Below, in pieces: positions 8,479 to 15,810 of a stretch of DNA of 64,000 bases (positions are counted from its first letter, which is position 1; every line of letters starts with the position of its first letter). The position numbers and the translations under genes are program-made. The notes below the pieces were generated by a model, which ran no database searches, had not been told where the DNA came from, and saw only the letters and a list, made by a program, of their open reading frames with translations. The stretch comes from Planctomycetota bacterium (GTDB lineage Bacteria; Planctomycetota; Phycisphaerae; Phycisphaerales; UBA1924). The stretch covers positions 62,001-126,000 of the forward strand of contig JAEYUO010000076.1 in assembly GCA_023432465.1 (NCBI GenBank). The letters are read 5' to 3'.

Positions 8479-8655
8479 GGGGCCAAGGCGGAAAGCCGCA
8501 CGGCGAGCACGTCCGCAAAGCCCTGGGTCCGGCCGGCCCGACAGCCCCTCTCCCTTCGACTGCGCGACGGACTTCCGGATTGCCGCCTCCAGCACTTCCC
8601 GCCTCGGTTCCTGTGGTATGCTGGGCATGGGGACCCTCCATTCTGGAGGCCGCGG

Positions 8656-9471
8656 ATGGCGATGCGCAGGCAGTCCGGATTCACGCTGATCGAGTTGTTG
8701 ATCGTGATCGCGATCATCGCGCTGCTCGTCGGGTTGCTGTTGCCGACGCTGGGCAAGGCCCGCGACTCCGGACGGCAGGCGGTGTGCCTGTCAAACATGC
8801 GCCAGCTCATGTTGGGCTTTCACGCCTACGCCAACGACTACAAAGTGATCCCGGGGGCCTATTGGCAGGGACCGCAGAATCTCGACTGGGTCGGGCGGAA
8901 CAACGCGCTCTACCTCGCCAACCCGACGCTGTATCCGCACCCGTTCCACACGAGCGTGATGCGGGAGTATCTGCAGACGACCGACAAGATCACCGAGTGC
9001 CCCTCAGCGCGGCGGGAGGCAAACCGCTTCTTTGACTACACGATGATCATCCGCATGGCGGGCGCACGCGTCGACCTCGGTTGGCGAATGAACTATCCGG
9101 AGCGCCCGGAGCTCGGAACCTCACTCCGCAAGAACTTTCCGGGAATCGTCGTACTCATCGAAGAGCACGACGAGTTCTACAACCGGACGTATGACGACGG
9201 GTCCTTCGCGGGCAACGACCAATGGTCCACCCGCCACGGGACCCGGAAGTCCGGTTCGGCCGCGGGGGGCCGGGGCGGCGGCGGGCACAACGGATACCTC
9301 GACGGCTCGGTCGGGCTGTTCAAGGCGCCCGCCGGAGCGAATGACCGTCTCGCGGAAACGCAGGACCTGAACGCGTCGCAGATCCGCATCGTCAAGGGCG
9401 GGAACACGGCCTGGCCCGTGAACTCTTCGGCGGCAAACGAGTTTGGATGGGTGAACCGCTCGAGGAACTGA
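8656..9471 (+). CDS. Type IV pseudopilin-like protein (prepilin N-terminal cleavage/methylation domain)
   Basis: 271 residues. The N-terminus MAMRRQSG|FTLIELLIVIAII is a classical class III signal: basic leader, Gly before the cleavage site, Phe+1 and Glu+5, then a hydrophobic helix through ~residue 32. The rest is a globular domain with CLSNMRQLMLGFHAYANDY, typical of the H-X9-DG-like pseudopilins that are greatly expanded in Planctomycetota. Near the C-terminus GGGGHNGYLDGSVGLF matches the HxxGxLDGSV motif of that family. Such proteins are processed by a prepilin peptidase and assemble into type II secretion or pilus-like structures. ATG 8656 follows GGAGG at 8645-8649. A longer open frame running through the M32 gene from 7342 is an artefact. 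Confidence 0.9.
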   Translation: MAMRRQSGFTLIELLIVIAIIALLVGLLLPTLGKARDSGRQAVCLSNMRQLMLGFHAYANDYKVIPGAYWQGPQNLDWVGRNNALYLANPTLYPHPFHTSVMREYLQTTDKITECPSARREANRFFDYTMIIRMAGARVDLGWRMNYPERPELGTSLRKNFPGIVVLIEEHDEFYNRTYDDGSFAGNDQWSTRHGTRKSGSAAGGRGGGGHNGYLDGSVGLFKAPAGANDRLAETQDLNASQIRIVKGGNTAWPVNSSAANEFGWVNRSRN

Positions 9472-9515
9472 GCTTCGCGACCGCCGCGGCTTCACTTTCC
9501 ACGAATTGAGGCCGA

Positions 9516-9521
9516 TATCCT
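9516..9521 (+). promoter_or_regulatory. -10 element (TATCCT) of a probable leaderless transcript
   Basis: TATCCT is 6 nt before GTG 9528. No Shine-Dalgarno sequence is seen. Confidence 0.5.
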
Positions 9522-9527
9522 GTCGCC

Positions 9528-10187
9528 GTGATCCTGCTCATCGACAACTACGACTCGTTCACGTACAACCTCGTGCAGAGGCTGGGCGAGCTCGATTCAT
9601 CGCTCGACCTTCGTGTTATCCGCAACGACAAAGTCACGGCGGACGAAGCCGAGGCGATGAGCCCGACGCACGTGATCATCTCGCCCGGGCCGTGCACTCC
9701 GAAGGAAGCCGGCATCTCCAGCGAGATCATCCGCCGCTTTGCCGGACGTGTGCCGGTGCTGGGCGTCTGCCTCGGGCACCAGTGCATCGGCGACATGCAC
9801 GGCATGACCGTCACGCGCCACACCATTCCCATGCACGGCAAGACCTCGCCGGTGCAGCACGACAACGCGGGCGTCTTCGCCGGGCTTTCCAATCCGTTTG
9901 TCGCGACGCGCTACCACTCGCTGGTGGTGCTCGCGGAGACCATCCCCCCCGCCGCGGCGGATGGGAGCGGGTGGAAAGTGTCGGCGTGGACGGATGAGCC
10001 GGTGGATGCCGGGAAGCCGGAAGGCCCGACCCGTCGCGTCGTCATGGGACTGCGGCGAATCTGGCCGCGGGGGGAAACGAGGGCGCTGCTGGAGGGTGTG
10101 CAGTTCCACCCCGAGAGCTTCCTGACGGTCGAAGGGCCAAAGCTGCTCAAGAACTTCTTGGATGCGGGCGAACGCATCACCACTTGA
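9528..10187 (+). CDS. pabA: Glutamine amidotransferase, PabA/TrpG type
   Basis: Class I glutamine amidotransferase subunit that supplies ammonia to chorismate-using synthases, making anthranilate (tryptophan pathway) or 4-amino-4-deoxychorismate (folate). 219 residues. It starts MILLIDNYDSFTYNL, the family signature; catalytic Cys81 lies in GVCLGHQ, and the His194/Glu196 pair in VQFHPES completes the triad. The oxyanion PGP motif is at SPGPCTP. A ~25-residue insertion with GSGWK...PEGPTRR before HPES is slightly longer than in E. coli. No synthase subunit (TrpE/PabB) or other trp/pab gene is nearby, so TrpG and PabA cannot be told apart; the protein may serve both. GTG start set by the TATCCT box. 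Confidence 0.88.
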   Translation: MILLIDNYDSFTYNLVQRLGELDSSLDLRVIRNDKVTADEAEAMSPTHVIISPGPCTPKEAGISSEIIRRFAGRVPVLGVCLGHQCIGDMHGMTVTRHTIPMHGKTSPVQHDNAGVFAGLSNPFVATRYHSLVVLAETIPPAAADGSGWKVSAWTDEPVDAGKPEGPTRRVVMGLRRIWPRGETRALLEGVQFHPESFLTVEGPKLLKNFLDAGERITT

Positions 10188-10189
10188 CG

Positions 10190-10245
10190 CACTCCCTCAC
10201 TACTCACCGATCACCACTCACCGTTCACCCACTTTCCTACACTCA
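10190..10245. repeat. Low-complexity CTCAC/TCACC intergenic tract
   Basis: The spacer between the amidotransferase gene and the next gene is almost entirely ACTCACCGATCACCACTCACCG-like. It is the inverted form of the GTGA-rich tracts at 5749-5783 and 6822-6853, and it grades into the -10 box of the next gene. Confidence 0.5.
10238..10243 (+). promoter_or_regulatory. -10 element (TACACT) deciding the start at 10250
   Basis: TACACT precedes ATG 10250 by 6 nt. The in-frame ATG at 10184, inside the end of the preceding gene, would translate the low-complexity spacer and is less likely. Confidence 0.5.
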
Positions 10246-10249
10246 GGCC

Positions 10250-10690
10250 ATGATCCACCCCGCCCCCACCGACAAGATCGCCCCGACGCTCGCCCGCGGC
10301 GAGCTTGCCGAGGTCTTCGCCGCGACCGCGACCAAGCCCGGCCACATCGTCATCGAGTTCCCCAACACCAGCTACCAGATGCACCTGCTCCCGAGCGGGC
10401 CGATCACCACGCCGGTGGGCAAGCGGATCATCGGGACGATCCGGGCGACCGCCCGCCGCGTCGATCTCGTCGAGACCGGCGGCAAGTACGTCGAGCCGGT
10501 CTTCGGGCGTCCCCGCCGCGTGCAGGGAACGGTCATCGGCGGCGATGACCGCTCGCGCACGCTCATCGTCGATGCAGGCATGCCGATTCACTGCGCCATG
10601 ACCGATACCCGCCAGCTCCCGTCGATGTTCCCACGGGGGGCGATGGTGAGCTTTGATGTGTTGGATGGCGCGACGTTCAGCGCGGAGTGA
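10250..10690 (+). CDS. Conserved-looking small soluble protein of unknown function
   Basis: 146 residues, no recognised family, signal peptide or membrane helix. The sequence is rich in beta-strand-type alternation (HIVIEFPNTSYQMHLLP, RIIGTIRATARRVDLVE, RTLIVDAGMPIHC, GAMVSFDVLDG), suggesting a compact beta-barrel (OB-like) fold. That is inference from pattern only. It contains two cysteine-free halves and one Cys near residue 113. Its codon usage and GC match the surroundings, which supports real coding. It converges with the lipoprotein gene at 10698, leaving 7 nt between stops, and follows the PabA/TrpG gene in the same direction with its own promoter-like box. Confidence 0.7.
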   Translation: MIHPAPTDKIAPTLARGELAEVFAATATKPGHIVIEFPNTSYQMHLLPSGPITTPVGKRIIGTIRATARRVDLVETGGKYVEPVFGRPRRVQGTVIGGDDRSRTLIVDAGMPIHCAMTDTRQLPSMFPRGAMVSFDVLDGATFSAE

Positions 10691-10697
10691 TCCGGCA

Positions 10698-11447
10698 CTA
10701 CCACGGACTTGCCATCGGCTCCTGCGGCGGCGGGTTCGCTCGGCCGCCAGTCGCCGCGATGTACCGATCCATAATCCGGGCGAAGGCGCGGCGCTCCACA
10801 CGCCGGCTGACCTGTCCTTCAGCCTCCGGCCGCGTGTATCCGTTGGCGATCTGCCAACCCTCATCCGCTTCCGTCCCGTCGAACACCACGGCGCCCGAGC
10901 CAACATCGACCGCGATCGCTTCGACACGCGCTTGGTAGCTGGAGTTGAGCACCGGCGCAAGGCCGAGCGTGAATACAAACGGGACGGACCACGTGTCGGT
11001 TTCTTGTTTCGACCAGTAGGTGTACACCAGGATGGTCTTGGCGCCGATCTGACGCGCCTCGCTTCGGAGAGCCTCCGCAGTGACGACCAGCCCCGGCTCC
11101 ACGAACGCGGAGATCGGCGCTGACTCGGTGCCACCGAGGTCGCGCTCGACGAGTCTGACCGTCCGCCGCTCATCATCAGACGGTCCGAGCGTGACCATCT
11201 GCAGCGATTGGTCATGCTCGGGACCGGTAGCGCGGCGCACCTTTGCAATCGCCAGCCGCACCGTGGAGCGCGGTGGCGGGTCCTCCTGCGGTGACTCGGC
11301 TACGCCGACGATCTTCACCTCGCAGTGAACTGAGAGACTGCGCAGACCGCCGAGATCCGCCGCGAGGGTCTCCTTCGCAGGAAAACACCCGAGTGTCGCC
11401 AAGCAGATAAGCACCGTGCAGGTGAGCTTAAGGCAGAGCCAAGTCAT
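10698..11447 (-). CDS. Putative lipoprotein of unknown function
   Basis: 249 residues from ATG 11447, which is preceded on the minus strand by ACGGAGGAGTCGC, a strong Shine-Dalgarno. The N-terminus MTWLCLKLTCTVLICLATLGC is a short basic/hydrophobic segment ending in a lipobox-like TLGC, so lipidation at Cys21 and export are likely. The mature part has no family I recognise; it shows beta-rich segments such as TILVYTYWSKQE and ARVEAIAVDVGSGAVVFDG, the latter reminiscent of periplasmic assembly lipoproteins. A C-terminal Pro-rich tail ends it. It lies 46 nt after oppB, where oppC would be expected in a canonical operon. Confidence 0.7.
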   Translation of the reverse strand: MTWLCLKLTCTVLICLATLGCFPAKETLAADLGGLRSLSVHCEVKIVGVAESPQEDPPPRSTVRLAIAKVRRATGPEHDQSLQMVTLGPSDDERRTVRLVERDLGGTESAPISAFVEPGLVVTAEALRSEARQIGAKTILVYTYWSKQETDTWSVPFVFTLGLAPVLNSSYQARVEAIAVDVGSGAVVFDGTEADEGWQIANGYTRPEAEGQVSRRVERRAFARIMDRYIAATGGRANPPPQEPMASPW

Positions 11448-11493
11448 GCGACTCCTCCGTTGCTTTCTCCGATCTTGGCCGGATGGAACGTCA

Positions 11494-12498
11494 TCACTCA
11501 ATCCGCGGATCGACCCACCGGTACAACACATCCACCGCGAGGTTGAACAGGATCAGCATCGTCGAGTACACCAGCACCACGCCCATGATCAGGAACAGGT
11601 CCTTGTTCAACACGGCGTTGACAAAGTGCTGACCGATCCCCGGGACCGTGAAGACGCGCTCGACGACGAACGAGCCGGTCATCGCCATGGCCGTGGCCGG
11701 GCCCATGTAGCTCAGCACCGGCAGGAACGCGTTCTTGAGCGCGTGCTTCAGCACAACGCGCGATTCCGGCAGGCCCTTGGCCCGCGCGGTGCGGATGAAG
11801 TCCGCCCCCAGGTGCTCAAGCATGCCCATGCGCGTGAGGCGAGCGATGTACGCCGCGAAGGGAAGGCTGAGCGTCATCGCCGGCAGCACCGCGCCGCGCA
11901 GCCCCCACTGCCCCACCGGGAACCAACCGAGCCACACGCTGAAGACGAGCAGCAGCGTCGTGCCCACGACAAAGCTCGGCAGGCTGATGCCAATCAACGC
12001 GACGGCGAGCGTTGAAACATCCGCCAGCGAGTTCGGTCGGACCGCGCCCACGACCCCCGCACCGACGCCGATCACCACGGCGATCAGCATCGCCATCGCC
12101 CCCAGCGCGATGCTCACCGGCAGTGCGTCCTGAATGATCTGGTTCACACCCCAGTCCTCATACTGAAGACTCGGGCCAAGGTCAAAGACGCGGCGGACGG
12201 GCACTGCCTGCCCCACTTCTGCCGCCGCGGCGGCGCGTTCCGCCGCCCGGCCGCTGACCTGGTCGCGCACCCACTTCGTCCCCGTCGCGTTATCCAGGTA
12301 CGAGAAGTAGAACCGCGGGAACGAGTCGAGGTTGTACTGCCGCTGCATCGCCTCGATGACGGCCGCGGGCGGCCGGCGGCCCTCCGGGTTGTCGATCGGG
12401 TTCCCCGGCACGGCCCACGCCAGCGTCAGCGTCAGCGTGTAGATCACGCCGACGATGATCGGGAGCTGGAGCAGGCGGCGGGTAATCAGGCCGAGCAT
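11494..12498 (-). CDS. oppB: Oligopeptide ABC transporter permease, OppB/DppB type
   Basis: One of the two membrane subunits of a peptide importer. 334 residues from ATG 12498, with a GGAGG site just upstream. TM1 is LLQLPIIVGVIYTLTLTLAWAVPGNP, followed by the ~100-residue periplasmic loop usual in OppB, and then five further helices. The cytoplasmic EAA-type loop is HLGADFIRTARAKGLPESRVVLKHALKNAFLPVLS (around residue 240), the ATPase-docking signature. The C-terminal PGIGQHFVNAVLNKDLFLIMGVV motif is characteristic of OppB. It overlaps the annotated end of oppA by 13 nt. OppC and the OppD/F ATPases are not in this window, so the transporter must be completed from elsewhere. Confidence 0.9.
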   Translation of the reverse strand: MLGLITRRLLQLPIIVGVIYTLTLTLAWAVPGNPIDNPEGRRPPAAVIEAMQRQYNLDSFPRFYFSYLDNATGTKWVRDQVSGRAAERAAAAAEVGQAVPVRRVFDLGPSLQYEDWGVNQIIQDALPVSIALGAMAMLIAVVIGVGAGVVGAVRPNSLADVSTLAVALIGISLPSFVVGTTLLLVFSVWLGWFPVGQWGLRGAVLPAMTLSLPFAAYIARLTRMGMLEHLGADFIRTARAKGLPESRVVLKHALKNAFLPVLSYMGPATAMAMTGSFVVERVFTVPGIGQHFVNAVLNKDLFLIMGVVLVYSTMLILFNLAVDVLYRWVDPRIE

Positions 12499-14537
12499 GC
12501 GCGGCCTCCGTCCGGAAGGCAACTGATGTGCAGACCGACAGAGCAGCAAAGAGAGGCATCGCCCCGCGTTTCGTGTTCGCTTTCCTTTGTTTGCTGTACT
12601 CCTGCCTTGCTGCTTTGCTGCTCTCGTTGCCTTCGCGGCTTCCGCTTCGCCGCGCCGCCCCCAGGCGGGAGCGCAAGCGGCTTGTCGCTCCCCTTGCCGT
12701 CGCCGAGCATGTCAACGCGGAACAGATCCTGTTGCTGGCGCGGGTGCGAGGAAATCCCGCTCACCTTGTGCGGATCGAAGAGATACACCTGCACATACTG
12801 GAAGATCGGGATGAGCGGGAAGTCCTCTTCCACGATCAAGCGTTCCGCCTCCGTCAGGATCGCGAGCCGCTTGGCCGCATCCGGCTCATCCGCCGCGCGG
12901 TCCATGAGTTCCTCATACTTCGGCGAGCAGTACTTGCGGTCGTTGTTCCCGTCGTCGCATCGGTTCAAGTCCAGGAACGTCGTCGGGTCGCCATAATCCC
13001 CGAACCACCCCGCCCGGCTGATCATGAAGTTCTGGTTCTTCAGGTCATTGCGGAAGACCTTCACCTCTTTCTGCGCCAGCAGCACCGGCACACCGAGGTT
13101 CTCCTGCCAGTCCTTCGCGGCGGCCTGCGCGATCAGATCGTGCCCGGAATCCTTGTTGAACAGAATCTCGACGGTGATGAACCCCTTGCCATCCGGATAC
13201 CCGGCTTCGGCGAGCAGCTTCCGCGCGCCGGCGGGGTCATACTCAAGCCCGGCCGGGGATTCATACCCCGCAATCGCGTTCCGCGGAATCAATGTGTTGG
13301 CGACGCGTTCGCCCGTCCCTCGCACCTTGGTGGCGATGCGCTCCTTGTCGATCGCCATGGCAAACGCACGACGGACGCGAGGATCCGCAAACGGGTTGTC
13401 GCGGCCATCTACCAGCCGCGGCTGGCAGTTGAAGTTGTAGAAGTACGTCCCAAACGCCGGGAAGGTGTGGATGTTCTTGCGCGGATCCGGCGGCAGGCGG
13501 CGGTCGATCTCCACAGGGTCGAGCCCCTGCGCAACCAGCGCGCGATACGCCTCCGCGTGCTCCGCGTAGTACTTCTGCTTGTCCTCGACGATGAACCGCC
13601 GATACGGCGGCGTCACATCGCTCACCCAATCGACCGCGCCGGACTGGAACGCGAGGACCTGCGCGTTGGGGTCTTCGTTGCTGGGGATCGAGACCGAATC
13701 GATCGCGATCGAATCCCGGTCCCAGTAGTGCTCGTTCTTCTCAAACCGCATCTCCCGCTTGAACCGCCACGCCTTGAGCGTGAACGGCCCGTTGCAGACG
13801 ATGTTCGCGGCCATGGTCCAGCCGGGCTGCTGGTCCAGCCTGCCGGTGGTCGGATCGGGCAGTTCATACTGATTCACTAGCGGCGGATACACCGGGTAGA
13901 ACACCGCAAACGCGCACAGATCCAGGAAGTACGGGGTCGGACGCTCCAGCTCGACCCGGAAAGTCCGATCATCGACCGCGCGGACTCCGACCATTTCGCT
14001 GAACATCCGCTCCGTCAGCGGCCAGAGCGCCCGCGCCCGTTCGCGCTTCTCCGGCCCGTCGGCCATCGAACCGATCTCGTCGAGCTGTTTCGTCCGCCAG
14101 TCCGCAAACGCCCTCGCCCCGCGGATCAGGTGAAACTGCCCGGCGTAGTCGCTGGCCGTATCCGGCAGGATGCCGCGACGCCACGCATGCGCAAAGTCGT
14201 GCGCCGTAACCGGGACCGCCTTGCCGCCGACATTCCACACGGCATCCGCCCGCAAATGGAACGTGTACACCAGCCCGTCGTCGCTGATCTCCCATCGCTC
14301 GGCGACTCCCGGCATGGGTGTGTAGTCCGGGTCGAAGATGTCGTTCTTCACCAGCCCTTCAAACAGCAGGCGGATGACCCGCAGATCCTGCATCCACGAC
14401 GCCTTCTGAACATCCAGCGTCGCGACATCGCCGCGGTTGATGAACGTGAAGTCGGCGCGCGGAGCAGGGCGATCGGTCGCGATGATGGCGATTACGATCG
14501 CGGCCAGAAGCCCGATTGGAACGAAGAGTCGGCCCAT
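12486..14537 (-). CDS. oppA: Oligopeptide ABC transporter substrate-binding protein (SBP family 5), with an atypical C-terminal tail
   Basis: Extracytoplasmic peptide-binding protein of the OppA/DppA family. 683 residues; residues 1-22 are a hydrophobic signal anchor (LFVPIGLLAAIVIAIIAT) without a lipobox Cys. Family-5 features: FTFINRGDVATLDVQKA, LFEGLV, PGVAERWEISDDGLVYTFHLR, and FADPRVRRAFAMAIDKERIA. The natural end of the fold is around FRVDMLGDGKG. The last ~60 residues (GGGAAKRKPRRQREQQSSKAG onward) are encoded by a repetitive GCAGCAAAGCAGCAAGG tract and overlap the oppB start, so they look like read-through of a non-coding insertion. The ATG has TACCCT 6 nt upstream, suggesting a leaderless message. 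Confidence 0.9.
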   Translation of the reverse strand: MGRLFVPIGLLAAIVIAIIATDRPAPRADFTFINRGDVATLDVQKASWMQDLRVIRLLFEGLVKNDIFDPDYTPMPGVAERWEISDDGLVYTFHLRADAVWNVGGKAVPVTAHDFAHAWRRGILPDTASDYAGQFHLIRGARAFADWRTKQLDEIGSMADGPEKRERARALWPLTERMFSEMVGVRAVDDRTFRVELERPTPYFLDLCAFAVFYPVYPPLVNQYELPDPTTGRLDQQPGWTMAANIVCNGPFTLKAWRFKREMRFEKNEHYWDRDSIAIDSVSIPSNEDPNAQVLAFQSGAVDWVSDVTPPYRRFIVEDKQKYYAEHAEAYRALVAQGLDPVEIDRRLPPDPRKNIHTFPAFGTYFYNFNCQPRLVDGRDNPFADPRVRRAFAMAIDKERIATKVRGTGERVANTLIPRNAIAGYESPAGLEYDPAGARKLLAEAGYPDGKGFITVEILFNKDSGHDLIAQAAAKDWQENLGVPVLLAQKEVKVFRNDLKNQNFMISRAGWFGDYGDPTTFLDLNRCDDGNNDRKYCSPKYEELMDRAADEPDAAKRLAILTEAERLIVEEDFPLIPIFQYVQVYLFDPHKVSGISSHPRQQQDLFRVDMLGDGKGSDKPLALPPGGGAAKRKPRRQREQQSSKAGVQQTKESEHETRGDASLCCSVGLHISCLPDGGRACSA
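12541..12625. repeat. Intergenic-type CAGCAAAGCAGCAAGG repeat inside the 3' end of oppA
   Basis: GAGCAGCAAA at 12541-12550 and TTTGCTGCTC at 12614-12623 are perfect 10-bp inverted repeats around 63 nt. The right side read on the minus strand is GAGAGCAGCAAAGCAGCAAG, closely matching the intergenic tract at 23824-23870. The base composition is clearly unlike the coding DNA around it. Confidence 0.55.
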
Positions 14538-14543
14538 GTGCGG

Positions 14544-14549
14544 AGGGTA
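14544..14549 (-). promoter_or_regulatory. -10 element (TACCCT) of oppA, probably leaderless
   Basis: On the minus strand TACCCT is followed by CCGCAC and ATG 14537, a 6-nt gap. Confidence 0.5.
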
Positions 14550-14585
14550 CCCGGAAACGCTCGCCGCGGTTCCGACATCTGCAGA

Positions 14586-15710
14586 TCAGGGCGTCGGAAT
14601 GAACCGTTCTTTCCGCTGGTTGAAGGGGGTCTTGACGAGGTCCCCCTCAGCGCCGATCACGTTCATCACGTCGCGGAAGTACTGCTGGTCATTGCCGTCG
14701 GTCACCAGCGTGTTCAGGCGGTACCCCTTCGGTGGCAGCCCGAGCAGTGTGCCCGACACCGACACCAGATTCTGCGCCTGCCCGACCAACACCGCCAGCT
14801 TCTGCCGATCAGCCTCGCTGACCTGCCCGGAGCGAAGCCGCCGGAGCGAGAACGCCAGGAGATCGCCGCCAAACCCGCCCGCCTCGCGCAGCGCCTCGGG
14901 AGGTGGCCGGACGCCGCCGGCGACCTGCGTCAGCGTGTCGAGCATCGCCTTGCTCGTTCGCAGAAAGGCCGGAACGAGGACCAGATCGGCATCGGGCTTG
15001 CGTGCGATGGTTCCGAAGGTCGTCGCGGCGCTGCGGAGTGCGATGTGCTGCGCATCACTCACCGTGCTCCCGGGGATCTGCATCGCGGCCTCATAGGCCA
15101 TCGCGAATCCGTCGAGCACTTCCGGGTCCGATTCCTTCGCCATCGCAGCGGCGAGCCTGCTCTCGATGCCCGAGAACGGACCAGCCTGAATCGTCGGCGT
15201 TGTCCAGAGCACCGAGAACGTGCGGGCAAGGCCCGAGGCGGCCATCATCCGCACGCTCGGCCTTGAATCGGAAAGTGCGCCAACACACAGGTTCGCGCCG
15301 TCCGTTGTGCCCAGCTCGCCCGCGATGCGGATCGCGTTGATCGCGACATCCTCGTTCGAATCCTTCACCAGCGGCGTCAGCACCGGCCGGAGGGCATCGG
15401 AATATGCAAGCCGGAAGAAGACCGAAACTGTCTGCGCCCGCAGCGGGGTCAGCAGGTTCTGCCTCGCCTGGCGGATCGCGTCATAGTCGCCCTTCAGGCC
15501 CGCGGCGTTGCTGTCGACGCACGCCCTGATCGCAGCCGAGTCGACATCCGCTGGCGATCGCGCCGCCACCGTCTGATCCGGAAGGTTGCAGGCCGTCTGG
15601 CCGCTTGCAGGTGCGGCTGCGGAGACGGCGATCGTCATGGCCATCAGCGCGGTCAGTGGTCGGCTCGTGATCATCGTCTGGAGTACTTCCCGGGCCGCGG
15701 CCCTATCCAT
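14586..15710 (-). CDS. Exported HEAT-like repeat protein of unknown function
   Basis: 374 residues. An N-terminal signal peptide is visible whichever start is used (hydrophobic LTALMAMTIAVSAAAPASG, cleavage near ASGQ); the ATG at 15710 has GGTGGA upstream and the alternative ATG at 15674 gives a more compact signal. Residues ~95-170 contain helical-repeat text (VLTPLVKDSNEDVAINAIRIA, LGTTDG, LCVGALSDSRPSVRMMAASGLART) typical of HEAT/PBS-lyase-like repeats, indicating a protein-binding scaffold. The remainder is Ala/Leu-rich and mostly helical. No enzyme motif is seen. It lies between the coiled-coil lipoprotein gene upstream and oppA downstream on the same strand; a direct functional link is not demonstrable. 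Confidence 0.75.
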   Translation of the reverse strand: MDRAAAREVLQTMITSRPLTALMAMTIAVSAAAPASGQTACNLPDQTVAARSPADVDSAAIRACVDSNAAGLKGDYDAIRQARQNLLTPLRAQTVSVFFRLAYSDALRPVLTPLVKDSNEDVAINAIRIAGELGTTDGANLCVGALSDSRPSVRMMAASGLARTFSVLWTTPTIQAGPFSGIESRLAAAMAKESDPEVLDGFAMAYEAAMQIPGSTVSDAQHIALRSAATTFGTIARKPDADLVLVPAFLRTSKAMLDTLTQVAGGVRPPPEALREAGGFGGDLLAFSLRRLRSGQVSEADRQKLAVLVGQAQNLVSVSGTLLGLPPKGYRLNTLVTDGNDQQYFRDVMNVIGAEGDLVKTPFNQRKERFIPTP

Positions 15711-15810
15711 TGCTCATCCACCGACATTGCGGCGGTACCCACACACCAACTTCGACGTGCCCCAGCGGGCCATTCCAGGGCAGGAACGTAGCCGACCCGG
15801 TCGGCCCGGG

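Noticed and set aside
7342..8655. N-terminal extension of the pseudopilin gene
   Set aside because: The frame is open through the antisense of the M32 peptidase, but the prepilin leader and the GGAGG site fix the start at 8656.
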